Assembly (NCBI RefSeq): GCF_019200975.1
Contig: NZ_JAHTMR010000004.1
Location: 62,001-126,000, forward strand
Length of the DNA stretch: 64,000 nucleotides
Direction of reading: 5' to 3'
DNA from: Pseudomonas sp. PD9R
Lineage (GTDB): Bacteria; Pseudomonadota; Gammaproteobacteria; Pseudomonadales; Pseudomonadaceae
The position numbers and the translations under genes were made by a program. Position 1 is the first letter of the stretch; the number at the start of each line of letters is the position of its first letter. The notes beneath the pieces are model-generated. The model ran no database searches, had not been told where the DNA came from, and saw only the letters and a list, made by a program, of their open reading frames with translations. Shown here in pieces: positions 55,201-63,180 of the stretch.

Positions 55201-56204
55201 TGAATAAGCCACTGGTTGACCGTTCTTTGCAGGGCATTGGCCTGTGCACGTTGGGCTATGCGTTCCTGTCCTTGCAGGATGCGGGCATCAAGTGGCTGGT
55301 GGCTGACTATTCGGTGTTCACTATTTTGTTCTGGCGTGCCGCCGTAGTGGTGGTCGCCGTGTTGCTGGCGGGACGCCTGCAGTTGGTCCGGCGTGCATGG
55401 CGCTCGCCCAGTCGGCGCTTGCTGGTGGTGCGCGGGTTGCTGTCGATTGCCGCGTGGTTGCTGTACTACACGGCGGCCCGGGACCTGACCCTGGCAGAAA
55501 TGACCACGCTGTATTTTTCGGCACCGATCATGGTCACGGTGCTGGCGACGGTGATTCTCAAGGAGAAGGTTACGGGTTGGCAGTGGTTCACCCTAATCAT
55601 CGGTTTTGTCGGCGTGGTCATTGCGTGCAGCCCCGGCAACATGACCAACCCGGTACCGATTGTCCTGACGTTGCTGGCGGCGATGTGCTGGGCCTTTACG
55701 TATATCCAGTTGCGTCAGGTGGATGACCAGACCTCAGTGCTGGAACAGATGCTGATTACCAACGTGGTGTTTGTGATTTGCATGCTGGTCGCGTTGCCCT
55801 GGACGCACACTCCGACGCCGATGCCTGCATGGCTGGGGATGCTCGGGGCTGGGTTGATGGGCGGTGTCGGTCAGTTTTTATTGTTTGCCAGCTTTCGTCG
55901 CGCCACCGCGACAGTGTTGGCGCCATTCGAATACACGGGGCTGATCTGGGCGTTTCTGCTGTCGAGCCTGATCTGGGGCACGCTGATGGATGTGTCACTG
56001 ATGATCGGTGCCGGGCTGATTGCAGTCAGTGGCACTTTGGCGATGATTTTCGGGCGGCACGCGTCACAAGACGTCGTCGGTGCTGAATGCTCCGTGTCGC
56101 AGTCCCTTTATCCAGCAGCGGCAGATATGGAGGCCGTTGGCGGGGCTGAAGGTCTCGGGGTTCAGGCACCACTCGATCCAGAGACCGTCGAGCATCGCCG
56201 ATAA
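55200..56204 (+). CDS. EamA/DMT-family transporter with an unusual C-terminal tail
   Basis: 334-residue drug/metabolite transporter with two EamA repeats and about ten membrane segments (QGIGLCTLGYAFLSLQDAGIK at the start, AMCWAFTYIQLRQVDDQTSVLEQML in the second repeat). The last membrane segment ends near residue 283; the remaining roughly 50 residues are hydrophilic and their coding sequence lies antisense to the first 47 codons from the end of the TetR gene (141-base overlap). A lost stop could explain this tail. Placement after import genes suggests export of a product or of excess amino acid. Confidence 0.85.
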   Translation: MNKPLVDRSLQGIGLCTLGYAFLSLQDAGIKWLVADYSVFTILFWRAAVVVVAVLLAGRLQLVRRAWRSPSRRLLVVRGLLSIAAWLLYYTAARDLTLAEMTTLYFSAPIMVTVLATVILKEKVTGWQWFTLIIGFVGVVIACSPGNMTNPVPIVLTLLAAMCWAFTYIQLRQVDDQTSVLEQMLITNVVFVICMLVALPWTHTPTPMPAWLGMLGAGLMGGVGQFLLFASFRRATATVLAPFEYTGLIWAFLLSSLIWGTLMDVSLMIGAGLIAVSGTLAMIFGRHASQDVVGAECSVSQSLYPAAADMEAVGGAEGLGVQAPLDPETVEHRR

Positions 56205-56699
56205 CCCGATGGCAGCCAGACGGGTGTCGCCGATCGCGAACCCCTCGCTGGCCGCCAGGTCACCCAACAGTTGACGCAACAGAGCGATGTACGCGCCGTA
56301 GCTTTTTTCGTGGGACTGGCTGACGTGTTCGGAGTGGCGGATCAGGCTCCAGAACACCACCCAGGCACCGAGCAATTTCGGGTCCATGACCCTGGCTGAA
56401 AAAGAGCCAACCAGAAAGGCGTCGATTTTTTCAGCCGGTGTGCCGACCTGTTGGATTTCATGGTGCAGGGCGGTCGTGAGTTCGCTGGCAAGCTTTTGGT
56501 AAGTGTCGGCAATCAACGCATCAATGCTGCCGAAATGATGATTGAGCAGGCCAACGGAGACCCCGGCCTCGGTGGCGATGCGCCGCACGGAAATGCCGGC
56601 GTGGCCGTCGCGGACCAGGCAGCGCAGGGTGGCGGCAACCAGCAGTTCGCGGCGCTCATCAGGTTCGGCGCGGCGGTTTTTCGGGGCGATGGTTGTCAC
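56064..56699 (-). CDS. TetR-family regulator, BetI-like (second copy)
   Basis: 211-residue TetR repressor. Helix-turn-helix at LVAATLRCLVRDGHAGISVRR and IATEAGVSVGLLNHHFGSIDAL; ligand domain shares WVVFWSLIRHSEHVSQ and LSAMLDGLWIEWCLNPETF with the first copy at 15523. It is divergent from the deacylase gene at 56817 with a palindromic site in between, 39 bases from its start, and convergent with the EamA gene. Most likely a repressor of the deacylase and, through the related site at 50703, the fusion operon; the inducer is unknown. Confidence 0.87.
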   Translation of the reverse strand: MTTIAPKNRRAEPDERRELLVAATLRCLVRDGHAGISVRRIATEAGVSVGLLNHHFGSIDALIADTYQKLASELTTALHHEIQQVGTPAEKIDAFLVGSFSARVMDPKLLGAWVVFWSLIRHSEHVSQSHEKSYGAYIALLRQLLGDLAASEGFAIGDTRLAAIGLSAMLDGLWIEWCLNPETFSPANGLHICRCWIKGLRHGAFSTDDVL

Positions 56700-56738
56700 A
56701 GGCGATTCCTTGGCGTGGGTTCCACGCTGCCGAGCTTA

Positions 56739-56756
56739 GTTGAACGTGTGTTCAAT
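56739..56756. promoter_or_regulatory. Candidate TetR operator, site 4
   Basis: GTTGAACGTGTGTTCAAT (7-4-7) in the divergent gap between the second TetR gene and the deacylase gene. It matches site 3 at 15 of 18 positions by eye. Confidence 0.65.
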
Positions 56757-56816
56757 CACCAGTCTCGGTAGGCGCAATACCTCGGTTTTTAACGGTCATG
56801 ACGGGAGGGCAAGCAT

Positions 56817-57833
56817 ATGGCGCAGGATGTTTCGTTCAACGTTCGCAACAACAATGGTGAACCGGTGCAGGTCGGTGCCTGGCGTTACGAAGGCAAACGC
56901 GAGGGGCCGAAGGTGCATTTGCAGGCGGGTGTGCACGCGGATGAAATTGCCGGGATGCTCGTGCTGCATTTATTGATGCAACGCTTGCAGGCCGCAGAGG
57001 CCGAAGGCCGGCTCAAGGGCAGCGTGACCGTGGTGCCGCAGGCCAACCCGCTGGGCATCGGTCAGTTCCGCCAGGGGCGGATTCTCGGGCGTTACCACGA
57101 CGCCACCGGGCACAACTTCAATCGTGGTTTTGATCATTCGGCGGCGATGGAGCGGGGGTTGACCAACGTTCAGGAATGGCAAAAGCAACTGGTGCAACTG
57201 GCGGCCCCGGCGGATGTGATGCTCGACCTGCATACCGATGACGAAGCGCTGCCGTACCTCTACGTCCATCGCAGTTTCTGGCCCCGTGGCCGCGAACTGG
57301 CGGCGGCGATGAAGATGGACGTGGCGATCATTTGGGATGACGGCGGCGACGGCTCTTTCGAAGAGACCATCATTGCGCCGTGGTTGCGCGAAGGCCGTAC
57401 CGGGCAGCACATGGCCGCGACCCTGGAGCTGCGCGGGCAGGGCGATGTAAACGACCGGTTCGCCCAGCAGGACGCCGAAGGGCTTTACACCTGGCTTTGC
57501 GGCTATGGCGTCATTGACGAGTCAGTGCCAGCCGTTGATTGGCCCGTTGAAGCCATGGAAATGGGCCATATGGAAACCATTATTGCGCCGCAGTCGGGTG
57601 TGCTGATCTTTGAAAAAGAGCTAGGCGATGTCGTCGAAGAAGGCCAGCGTTTTGCGCGGATTCTGCGCCGGCCCGGCGATCCGTCTTCCGAAGTAGTACT
57701 GGTGGCGGAGCAGACCGGGCGCATGGTCACCCGCTATCGGGATCGCCTGATACCCCAGGGCATGGGCGTGGCGAAGTTCACCGGTAGCCGGGTGTCACGC
57801 AATTGGAGCGGCGGGCTGCTGGACCCGAACTAA
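56817..57833 (+). CDS. Succinylglutamate desuccinylase/aspartoacylase-family deacylase (M14-type zinc)
   Basis: 338-residue zinc deacylase. HADEIAGMLVLHLL carries the HxxE zinc motif and VMLDLHTDDEAL the later histidine, as in N-acyl-amino-acid deacylases of the AstE/AspA group; the C-terminal part (HMETIIAPQSGVLIFEKELGD onward) is the usual beta domain of this subgroup. It is divergently transcribed from the second TetR gene across a palindromic operator. Context suggests removal of an acyl group from an imported N-acyl amino acid before or after transamination by the fusion protein. Substrate is not known. Confidence 0.85.
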   Translation: MAQDVSFNVRNNNGEPVQVGAWRYEGKREGPKVHLQAGVHADEIAGMLVLHLLMQRLQAAEAEGRLKGSVTVVPQANPLGIGQFRQGRILGRYHDATGHNFNRGFDHSAAMERGLTNVQEWQKQLVQLAAPADVMLDLHTDDEALPYLYVHRSFWPRGRELAAAMKMDVAIIWDDGGDGSFEETIIAPWLREGRTGQHMAATLELRGQGDVNDRFAQQDAEGLYTWLCGYGVIDESVPAVDWPVEAMEMGHMETIIAPQSGVLIFEKELGDVVEEGQRFARILRRPGDPSSEVVLVAEQTGRMVTRYRDRLIPQGMGVAKFTGSRVSRNWSGGLLDPN

Positions 57834-57845
57834 GCCGAGCCAACC

Positions 57846-58760
57846 TCAATGCAGCGCCTGCTCGTCCAGGTACGCATTGAGGCATTCGATAAACGCTTGA
57901 TGCTTGCGTGTATGCCGTCGGTACGCCGGGTAAATCACATAGACTTTTCTGCCGAACTGCTCAGGGTCCAGATCGGCGTCCGGTAGCAATTGAACCAGTT
58001 CGCCGCGCCGGATGTACGGTGCGGCGCTCCACTGCGGGCAGAATTGCAAACCTCGTCCGGCCAGCAAGGCCCCCAGCAGGAAGTCGTAGTTATCGCTGCT
58101 CAGGCGCGGAATCGGCTGGGTGACTCGCTTGCGTTCGCCTTCATGCATCAGCCACCAGTAATGTGGGTTCAGGGCCGGATGACGGAACACCAACCAGTCA
58201 TGTTGGTAGAACGTATCAGGCACCACAGGCAGCGTGTTGCGTTGCAGATACTCAGGGCTCGCGCACAGGAGGATACGATTGGCAGTCAGCGGTCGTGCGA
58301 TCAGGTCGGGCAGTTCTATCGGGCCGTCGCGCACTGCAAGGTCGAACCGGCCCTCAACCAGATCGACAAACTCATCGGTCAGCACCACGTCCAGGCGCAT
58401 CTGCGGGTATAGCTCCAGAAAACGACAGCACACCGCATTGAGAAACGCCGGCGCAAAAGAGGGCGGGGCGGTCACGCGCAACACGCCGTACATCTCGCGC
58501 TGCAATTGATCGATGTCTTCCCGGGCCTGCCCCAGTTGCATCAGCACTTGCCTTGAACTGGCGAGAAATATTTCCCCCGCTTCAGTGAGCGCGATCCGCC
58601 GTGTGGAGCGTTCGAACAGGCGCGTTCCCAGTTCCTCTTCCAAATGAGTGATTGCCCGCGTCAGGGCCGAGGTTGTTTTGCCTAGTTGCGAAGCTGCGCG
58701 GGTGAAACTGCCTTGGTCGGCGGTCTCGACAAACATCGCGATGGCGCTGAGTTGGTCCAT
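57846..58760 (-). CDS. LysR-family regulator
   Basis: 304-residue LysR protein. Helix-turn-helix in FVETADQGSFTRAASQLGKTTSALTRAI is cut here for length; the winged region reads LGTRLFERSTRRIALTEAG. The effector domain begins VLRVTAPPSFAPAFLNAV. It is 12 bases from the deacylase stop (convergent) and divergent from the exported amidohydrolase at 58866, with an inverted repeat between. It is therefore the candidate regulator of the amidohydrolase-porin pair. Confidence 0.87.
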   Translation of the reverse strand: MDQLSAIAMFVETADQGSFTRAASQLGKTTSALTRAITHLEEELGTRLFERSTRRIALTEAGEIFLASSRQVLMQLGQAREDIDQLQREMYGVLRVTAPPSFAPAFLNAVCCRFLELYPQMRLDVVLTDEFVDLVEGRFDLAVRDGPIELPDLIARPLTANRILLCASPEYLQRNTLPVVPDTFYQHDWLVFRHPALNPHYWWLMHEGERKRVTQPIPRLSSDNYDFLLGALLAGRGLQFCPQWSAAPYIRRGELVQLLPDADLDPEQFGRKVYVIYPAYRRHTRKHQAFIECLNAYLDEQALH

Positions 58761-58766
58761 TCAATG

Positions 58767-58781
58767 TTTCCTGTTCGGAAA
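58767..58781. promoter_or_regulatory. Candidate LysR box in divergent gap
   Basis: Palindrome TTTCC-TGTTC-GGAAA that contains a T-N11-A core, seven bases from the LysR start and 85 from the amidohydrolase start; typical place for a LysR site. Confidence 0.5.
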
Positions 58782-58865
58782 GTATGTGTTGCGTGGGCCG
58801 AGTATTCTTTACCTTCGGCCACTTCGCTAGTCTCTCGGCCATTCAAACAAGAAAAGGTGTGGGCG

Positions 58866-60605
58866 ATGAAGCGAATGATCCAGTCGGCGTTGGCCTTGGC
58901 TATTGGTCTTTCCTCAATGGAAAGCATGGCGGCCGCCGATCTGATTTTGCACAACGGCAAAGTCTTCACGGCCGAGCAGGGCAAGGGCTTGCAACAAGCC
59001 GTGGCCGTGGAAGATGGAAAAGTCGTCAAGGTCGGGAGCGACGCCGAGGTGCTGGCCCTGAAGGAGGCCGGCACTCAAGTCATCGACCTGCAGGGCAAGG
59101 TCTTGATGCCGGGCTTGATCGACACCCACAGCCACGCAGTGTTCGGTGGCGTGAAACTGAAGTCCGCCGATCTTGAAACGCAAAAATTGCCGTTCGACGA
59201 ACTTGAACAGCGCTTGCGTGAATGGCGCGACAGCGGCAAGGCTCGGCATGGCGACATGCTGGTTGTCGGTGGCACGCCTTCCACTTACTGGCCTGAAGTG
59301 CCGGAATTCGAGAAACGCTTCAACCAAGGCGAATGGAAAGACACGCCGATCCTGTTCGTCGGCTGGGATTACCACACCGGCTGGGCCAACAAAGCGCTGC
59401 TCGAACGCGCGGGCATTGATGCCGAAAAGGTCAAGACACTCACCGGAGAAGCGGTGGCAACCATCGGCCATCACCCCGACAACACCCCCAATGGTTTTGT
59501 CGCTGATGCCGGTTTATCGGCGGCCATGTCACAACTCCCACCGGCCAGCCTGGAGCAGTTGATCGGCGCGGCGGAGGCAGCTCGCGACCTCTATCACAGC
59601 CTCGGCGTGACGGCCCTGATGGACCCGGCGGCCAACGCGGTGCCGGGGGATGCGTTGTTCGACTTCAAGCCCACAGCAAAAACCGTCGGTGTACTGCCCG
59701 CGTACAAAGCCCTGGCGGATAAAGGCGAGTTGCGCTTACACGTGGCGGCCTTGATGGTGGTCAACCCCAAGAGCAAGCCCGCCGACCTTGAAGTGATCGA
59801 TCAAGTCCGCCTACAGTTTGCCGGTGTCGATAACTTGAGCCTGCCGGGTATCAAGGTGTTTGCCGATGGCGTCGCCGAGTTCCCGGCCCAAACCGCCTCG
59901 TTGCTCTCGCCCTATAAGAACTCGCTCAAGGCCGGAGAGCTGTTGATCGACCCGGCGCACTTCGGTGAGTTGGTCGGTGCCGCTGATGCCCGAGGCTGGT
60001 TGGTGCATGTACACGCCATTGGTGATCGTGCGGTGCGTGAATCCCTCAATGGTTTCGAGCAGGCACGTAAAGACGGGCACAACAACGTGGCCCACTCCAT
60101 CACGCACTTGCAGATGGTCAACCCCAAGGAATTCGCCCGGTTCAAGCCACTGAATGTCATTGCGTCGATGCAGCTTTACTGGGCCTCGGCGGATGAGTTG
60201 AGCATCGACTTGCTGCAGCCCTACATCACCGCCATGCAGTTCCAGTTCATGTACCCGGCGCGTTCGCTGCTGAAAAACGGCGCGACCATTTCCGGTGCGA
60301 GCGACTGGCCGGTCTCAACACCGGACCCTTGGAAAGCGATTGGCCAGGCGATCAGCCGCAAAGGCCCCAAAGGCGTGCTGAACAAAGCAGAAGCCATCGA
60401 CCGCGAAACCATGTTCTACGCCTACACCCGCAACGCCGCCAAAACCATCGGCCTGGAGCAGCAGATCGGGACGCTGACCCCAGGCAAGCAAGCCGACATG
60501 ATCGTTGTCGATCGCGATGTGTTCAGCGCACCAGAAGAACAATTGGCCGACACCCAGGTCCTCAAGACCTATTTCGCCGGCCGCGAAGTCTACAGCCGCC
60601 CGTAA
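58866..60605 (+). CDS. Exported YtcJ-like amidohydrolase
   Basis: 579-residue metal-dependent amidohydrolase with a signal peptide ending at about SMAAAD, so it is expected in the periplasm or beyond. The core motifs are GKVLMPGLIDTHSHAVFGG (HxH metal site), VHVHAIGDRAV and the late aspartate region ISGASDWPVSTPDP; LHNGKVFTAEQGKG is the small beta-domain. The fold is that of the YtcJ/AtzF-like group whose natural substrates are mostly unassigned. It is followed by a TorF-like porin gene after 83 bases holding an imperfect hairpin. Confidence 0.87.
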   Translation: MKRMIQSALALAIGLSSMESMAAADLILHNGKVFTAEQGKGLQQAVAVEDGKVVKVGSDAEVLALKEAGTQVIDLQGKVLMPGLIDTHSHAVFGGVKLKSADLETQKLPFDELEQRLREWRDSGKARHGDMLVVGGTPSTYWPEVPEFEKRFNQGEWKDTPILFVGWDYHTGWANKALLERAGIDAEKVKTLTGEAVATIGHHPDNTPNGFVADAGLSAAMSQLPPASLEQLIGAAEAARDLYHSLGVTALMDPAANAVPGDALFDFKPTAKTVGVLPAYKALADKGELRLHVAALMVVNPKSKPADLEVIDQVRLQFAGVDNLSLPGIKVFADGVAEFPAQTASLLSPYKNSLKAGELLIDPAHFGELVGAADARGWLVHVHAIGDRAVRESLNGFEQARKDGHNNVAHSITHLQMVNPKEFARFKPLNVIASMQLYWASADELSIDLLQPYITAMQFQFMYPARSLLKNGATISGASDWPVSTPDPWKAIGQAISRKGPKGVLNKAEAIDRETMFYAYTRNAAKTIGLEQQIGTLTPGKQADMIVVDRDVFSAPEEQLADTQVLKTYFAGREVYSRP

Positions 60606-60617
60606 CTCCCCTCCATA

Positions 60618-60653
60618 CGCCCGCCCTTTGCCTTTACCGGCAAGGGAAGGGCG
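60618..60653. repeat. Imperfect intercistronic hairpin
   Basis: CGCCC-G-CCCTTTGCC with GGCAAGGG-AA-GGGCG forms a bulged stem in the gap between the amidohydrolase and the TorF-like gene. No U-run follows. Confidence 0.4.
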
Positions 60654-60688
60654 AAGCCATGCCTCAAATAATAAGAAAGGACCGCAAC

Positions 60689-61429
60689 ATGCATCGCCAC
60701 GCCTTGACCCTGTTCCTGGGTTGCACGTTTTTACCGATGGCCGCTCACGCCATCACCTTGACTGATGACCTGCAACTGATGCTCAAACCCGCAGTGGTCA
60801 GCGACTACCGCAGCCGTGGATTGTCGATGACCCTGGGTGACCCGGCTGCGCAACTGGACGCCACATTGATCCACAGCAGCGGTGCCTATGTTGGCGTATG
60901 GACCTCCAATGTCGACTTCGGTATGGACTTGAAAGCCCGGCTGGAGCAGGACTTCTACGCGGGTTTCTTCAAGCAGTTGACCGATGATGTCAGCCTCGAT
61001 CTGGGTTACCTCAAGTACACCTACGCCAAGGAAGCCCAGTTCAATCAAAGCGAGGTCTACGCCATCGTCAAAGCCTATGGCTTCAAGGTCGGCAGTTACT
61101 ACTCCAATGACTTGCAGAATTTCGTCGGCAAGGATCAGGACACGCTCTACACCTACCTGGGCTACAGCTACGCGCTACCCACCGATACGGGGTTGGAGGT
61201 GCGCTATGGCCGGTTCGATTTCAAGGATGACGTATTCGTCGATGGCAGTGGAAACACACGCGGTGACTATCACGAATGGGAAGCCAGGCTGACCCACAGC
61301 GCCCTGGGCGTGGATTGGGCGCTTTCGTACGTCGACACCGATCTGTCCAGGCAGGAATGCACGAGCTACTACGGCTACGGCGACATATGTACTGCCACCG
61401 TGGTGGTCAGTGCCAGCAAGACGTTCTGA
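60689..61429 (+). CDS. TorF-family putative porin
   Basis: 246-residue putative outer-membrane porin of the TorF (TIGR02001-like) family. Signal peptide ends HAITL; the mature N-terminus contains KPAVVSDYRSRGLSMTLGDPAAQLD, and SGAYVGVWTSNVDFG is typical of the family, where an aromatic-rich C-terminus (VVVSASKTF) inserts the barrel. AAAGGA stands before the ATG. Pairing with an exported hydrolase suggests uptake of the substrate or release of product, which is inference. Confidence 0.85.
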   Translation: MHRHALTLFLGCTFLPMAAHAITLTDDLQLMLKPAVVSDYRSRGLSMTLGDPAAQLDATLIHSSGAYVGVWTSNVDFGMDLKARLEQDFYAGFFKQLTDDVSLDLGYLKYTYAKEAQFNQSEVYAIVKAYGFKVGSYYSNDLQNFVGKDQDTLYTYLGYSYALPTDTGLEVRYGRFDFKDDVFVDGSGNTRGDYHEWEARLTHSALGVDWALSYVDTDLSRQECTSYYGYGDICTATVVVSASKTF

Positions 61430-61433
61430 TTCC

Positions 61434-61523
61434 TGTGGGAGCGAGCCTGCTCGCGATGGCGTCGGGTCAGTCACATTGATCTTGAATGTTAAGCCGTCAT
61501 CGCGAGCAAGCTCGGCTCCTACA
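61434..61523. repeat. Palindromic repeat pair, family B
   Basis: TGTGGGAGCGAGCCTGCTCGCGA and inverse TCGCGAGCAAGCTCGGCTCCTACA. First element of the 61430-61872 gap. Confidence 0.83.
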
Positions 61524-61676
61524 GGGTTCGTGTTTAAGCGGCCTACAGCTTACTTCTTGAAAGCCACAAGACCTTGCGCCGTTGCCTACGGGTACGCCAG
61601 AATCCGCCGGCTTGTGCGCCTTGGGGGTCGTCGGTAACTTGATTCGGGTCACTGCCCATCAGTGATCGGGTTTAGT

Positions 61677-61822
61677 CGCCTGTGGTTACACGAGGCGTAT
61701 CTGCATTCCAGATAGTCAGGTTATTCATTGCCTGCACTTTTATGGTGGCTGTGCGCAGGGCGCCTTCGGGCGCGCCGGTTTCGTGTCTCCCCGGTCGACT
61801 AACCTGCACACAGCTGCCACCC
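61677..61822 (+). ncRNA. Structured RNA leader upstream of the DUF6124 gene
   Basis: A chain of hairpins reading toward the DUF6124 gene: CGCCT-GTG/CAC-AGGCG at 61677-61697, ATCTG/CAGAT at 61699-61713, CAGG/CCTG at 61717-61734, and a three-way junction at 61744-61821. The junction has an outer GGTGGC/GCCACC stem, a GTGcgCAGG/CCTGcaCAC stem, a GCGCC-TTCG-GGCGC UUCG hairpin and a CCGG/CCGG hairpin. I recall the same sequence type upstream of other Pseudomonas DUF6124 (DUF3077) genes but no described function. No ORF uses it. Confidence 0.55.
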
Positions 61823-61848
61823 CTTGTTTAGTCGCAAGCGGTTGATGG

Positions 61849-61864
61849 CTCCACATTTTTGGAG
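61849..61864 (+). promoter_or_regulatory. Hairpin that can mask the DUF6124 ribosome site
   Basis: CTCCA at 61849-61853 pairs with TGGAG at 61860-61864; GGAG is the only plausible ribosome site, nine bases from the ATG at 61873. Confidence 0.5.
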
Positions 61865-61872
61865 ACAGAAAT

Positions 61873-62217
61873 ATGATCAAGCCTTCACCAAACCCGCCAG
61901 ATACCGATCCAGCATCCCCCGATTCAAAAAAGCTCAACGAGGCCGCCGATCCTACCCTCGACTTCCCCTCGATTGCCGACATCAAAGCCACCCCGCGCAC
62001 AATGAGCACTCTATTTACCGTTGACCCGGAAGCTACCACCGAAACCCTGATGGTTTATCTGGTCGAAACCCTCGCCTCGGTGGATGTGATGGTCCATCAA
62101 TTGGTGGATCACCTGGACGGCGGATCCCGCTATGCCCTGCTGGGCATCTCAAACAGCATCATGGTCGCGGAAATCACAGCCAACCGCGTACTCGATCAAA
62201 TCGATCCACCCGAGTAA
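61873..62217 (+). CDS. DUF6124 family protein (formerly DUF3077-type)
   Basis: 114-residue cytosolic protein. An acidic, proline-rich N-terminus (IKPSPNPPDTDPASPDSKKL) leads to the conserved region LFTVDPEATTETLMVYLVETLASVDVM and the C-terminal RYALLGISNSIMVAEITANRV, typical of a Pseudomonas-restricted small-protein family. No function is assigned to the family as far as I know. The gene has an exceptionally structured leader (61677-61864) and is flanked by repeat elements on both sides. Confidence 0.8.
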   Translation: MIKPSPNPPDTDPASPDSKKLNEAADPTLDFPSIADIKATPRTMSTLFTVDPEATTETLMVYLVETLASVDVMVHQLVDHLDGGSRYALLGISNSIMVAEITANRVLDQIDPPE

Positions 62218-62223
62218 AAAACC

Positions 62224-62307
62224 TGTAGGAGCTGCCGCAGGCTGCGATCTTTTGATGTTGTTTTTAAGATTAAGATCAAGAGATCGCAGCCTGCGGCAGC
62301 TCCTACA
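62224..62307. repeat. Palindromic repeat pair, family A
   Basis: TGTAGGAGCTGCCGCAGGCTGCGATCTTTTGAT and its nearly exact inverse, directly after the DUF6124 stop. Confidence 0.87.
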
Positions 62308-62425
62308 GGGTTAAAGAAACTACCTAGAACGCTAGGGTAATCACCGTTCGCGAAGGGGATCGTCTCAATATCTCAAGCTCAACTTCCTGCCTTACGCTGA
62401 GCACCAAAAACTGGGGGAGTGCGCT

Positions 62426-63049
62426 ATGCGGTTGTTTGAGTTGATCACCTTTACGGTACGGGTTCGCACCGTTGCGGATGCGCTGAAACGTATTGAGACG
62501 GCACTCGCCGCGCCCGAGGTCGGTGGCACGCTGATGGGTTGCTGGGCCTCGGAAATCGGCCAGCTCAATCAGATTGCCGTGTTGCGCGGCTATGACGATG
62601 AAGGCCTGCGCCAAGCCGAGCGCGAGCGGTTTCTGTTGGACGGCCAGGCATTCGGCATCAACGAATTCATCACCGATCTGCGGATTGAAAACTACAGCCT
62701 GTTTCCCTTCCTCAAACCCTTGAGCGCCGGCAAGCACGGGCCGTTCTACGAGTTGCGCGTGTACGACCTGGTCAGTTCCGGGCTGCAACCGACGCTGGAT
62801 GGCTGGAACCGAGCGGTAGAACCGCGCACCGCCGAGCAGTACTCGCCGGTGTACGCCGCGTTTTATGCCACCGACGGAGCCTTGCCGCGTTACCTGCACA
62901 TATGGCCGTGGACGATGCTGGAACAGCGCCTGCAAGTACGGACCCAAGCCGTGACGGACGGTGTCTGGCCACCCGAAAACTCCGGCCCGCAACTGCGCGA
63001 CATGCGCTCGACGATTTACCTGCCAGCGGGATTTTCGCCGTTGCAATGA
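62426..63049 (+). CDS. NIPSNAP family protein
   Basis: 207-residue protein with two related NIPSNAP halves: LFELITFTVRVRTVADALKRI begins the first, FYELRVYDLVSSGLQPTLDGW the second, and IWPWTMLEQRL is the usual end-of-domain signature. Family members form ferredoxin-like dimers, but bacterial functions are undefined. A GGGGGAG stretch precedes the ATG. It lies alone between a repeat and qorA. Confidence 0.83.
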   Translation: MRLFELITFTVRVRTVADALKRIETALAAPEVGGTLMGCWASEIGQLNQIAVLRGYDDEGLRQAERERFLLDGQAFGINEFITDLRIENYSLFPFLKPLSAGKHGPFYELRVYDLVSSGLQPTLDGWNRAVEPRTAEQYSPVYAAFYATDGALPRYLHIWPWTMLEQRLQVRTQAVTDGVWPPENSGPQLRDMRSTIYLPAGFSPLQ

Positions 63050-63180
63050 CCGCAGCCCGTGTCATGAAATGAAAAGCGGTTGTCGTCTGATGAGAAGCGA
63101 TCAGTCGGCCCGAGTCCTACAGTCCAATCAGCATAAATCGGCGCTGGACGCCATATAAAAGCAGATTGGAGAAAACAGGC

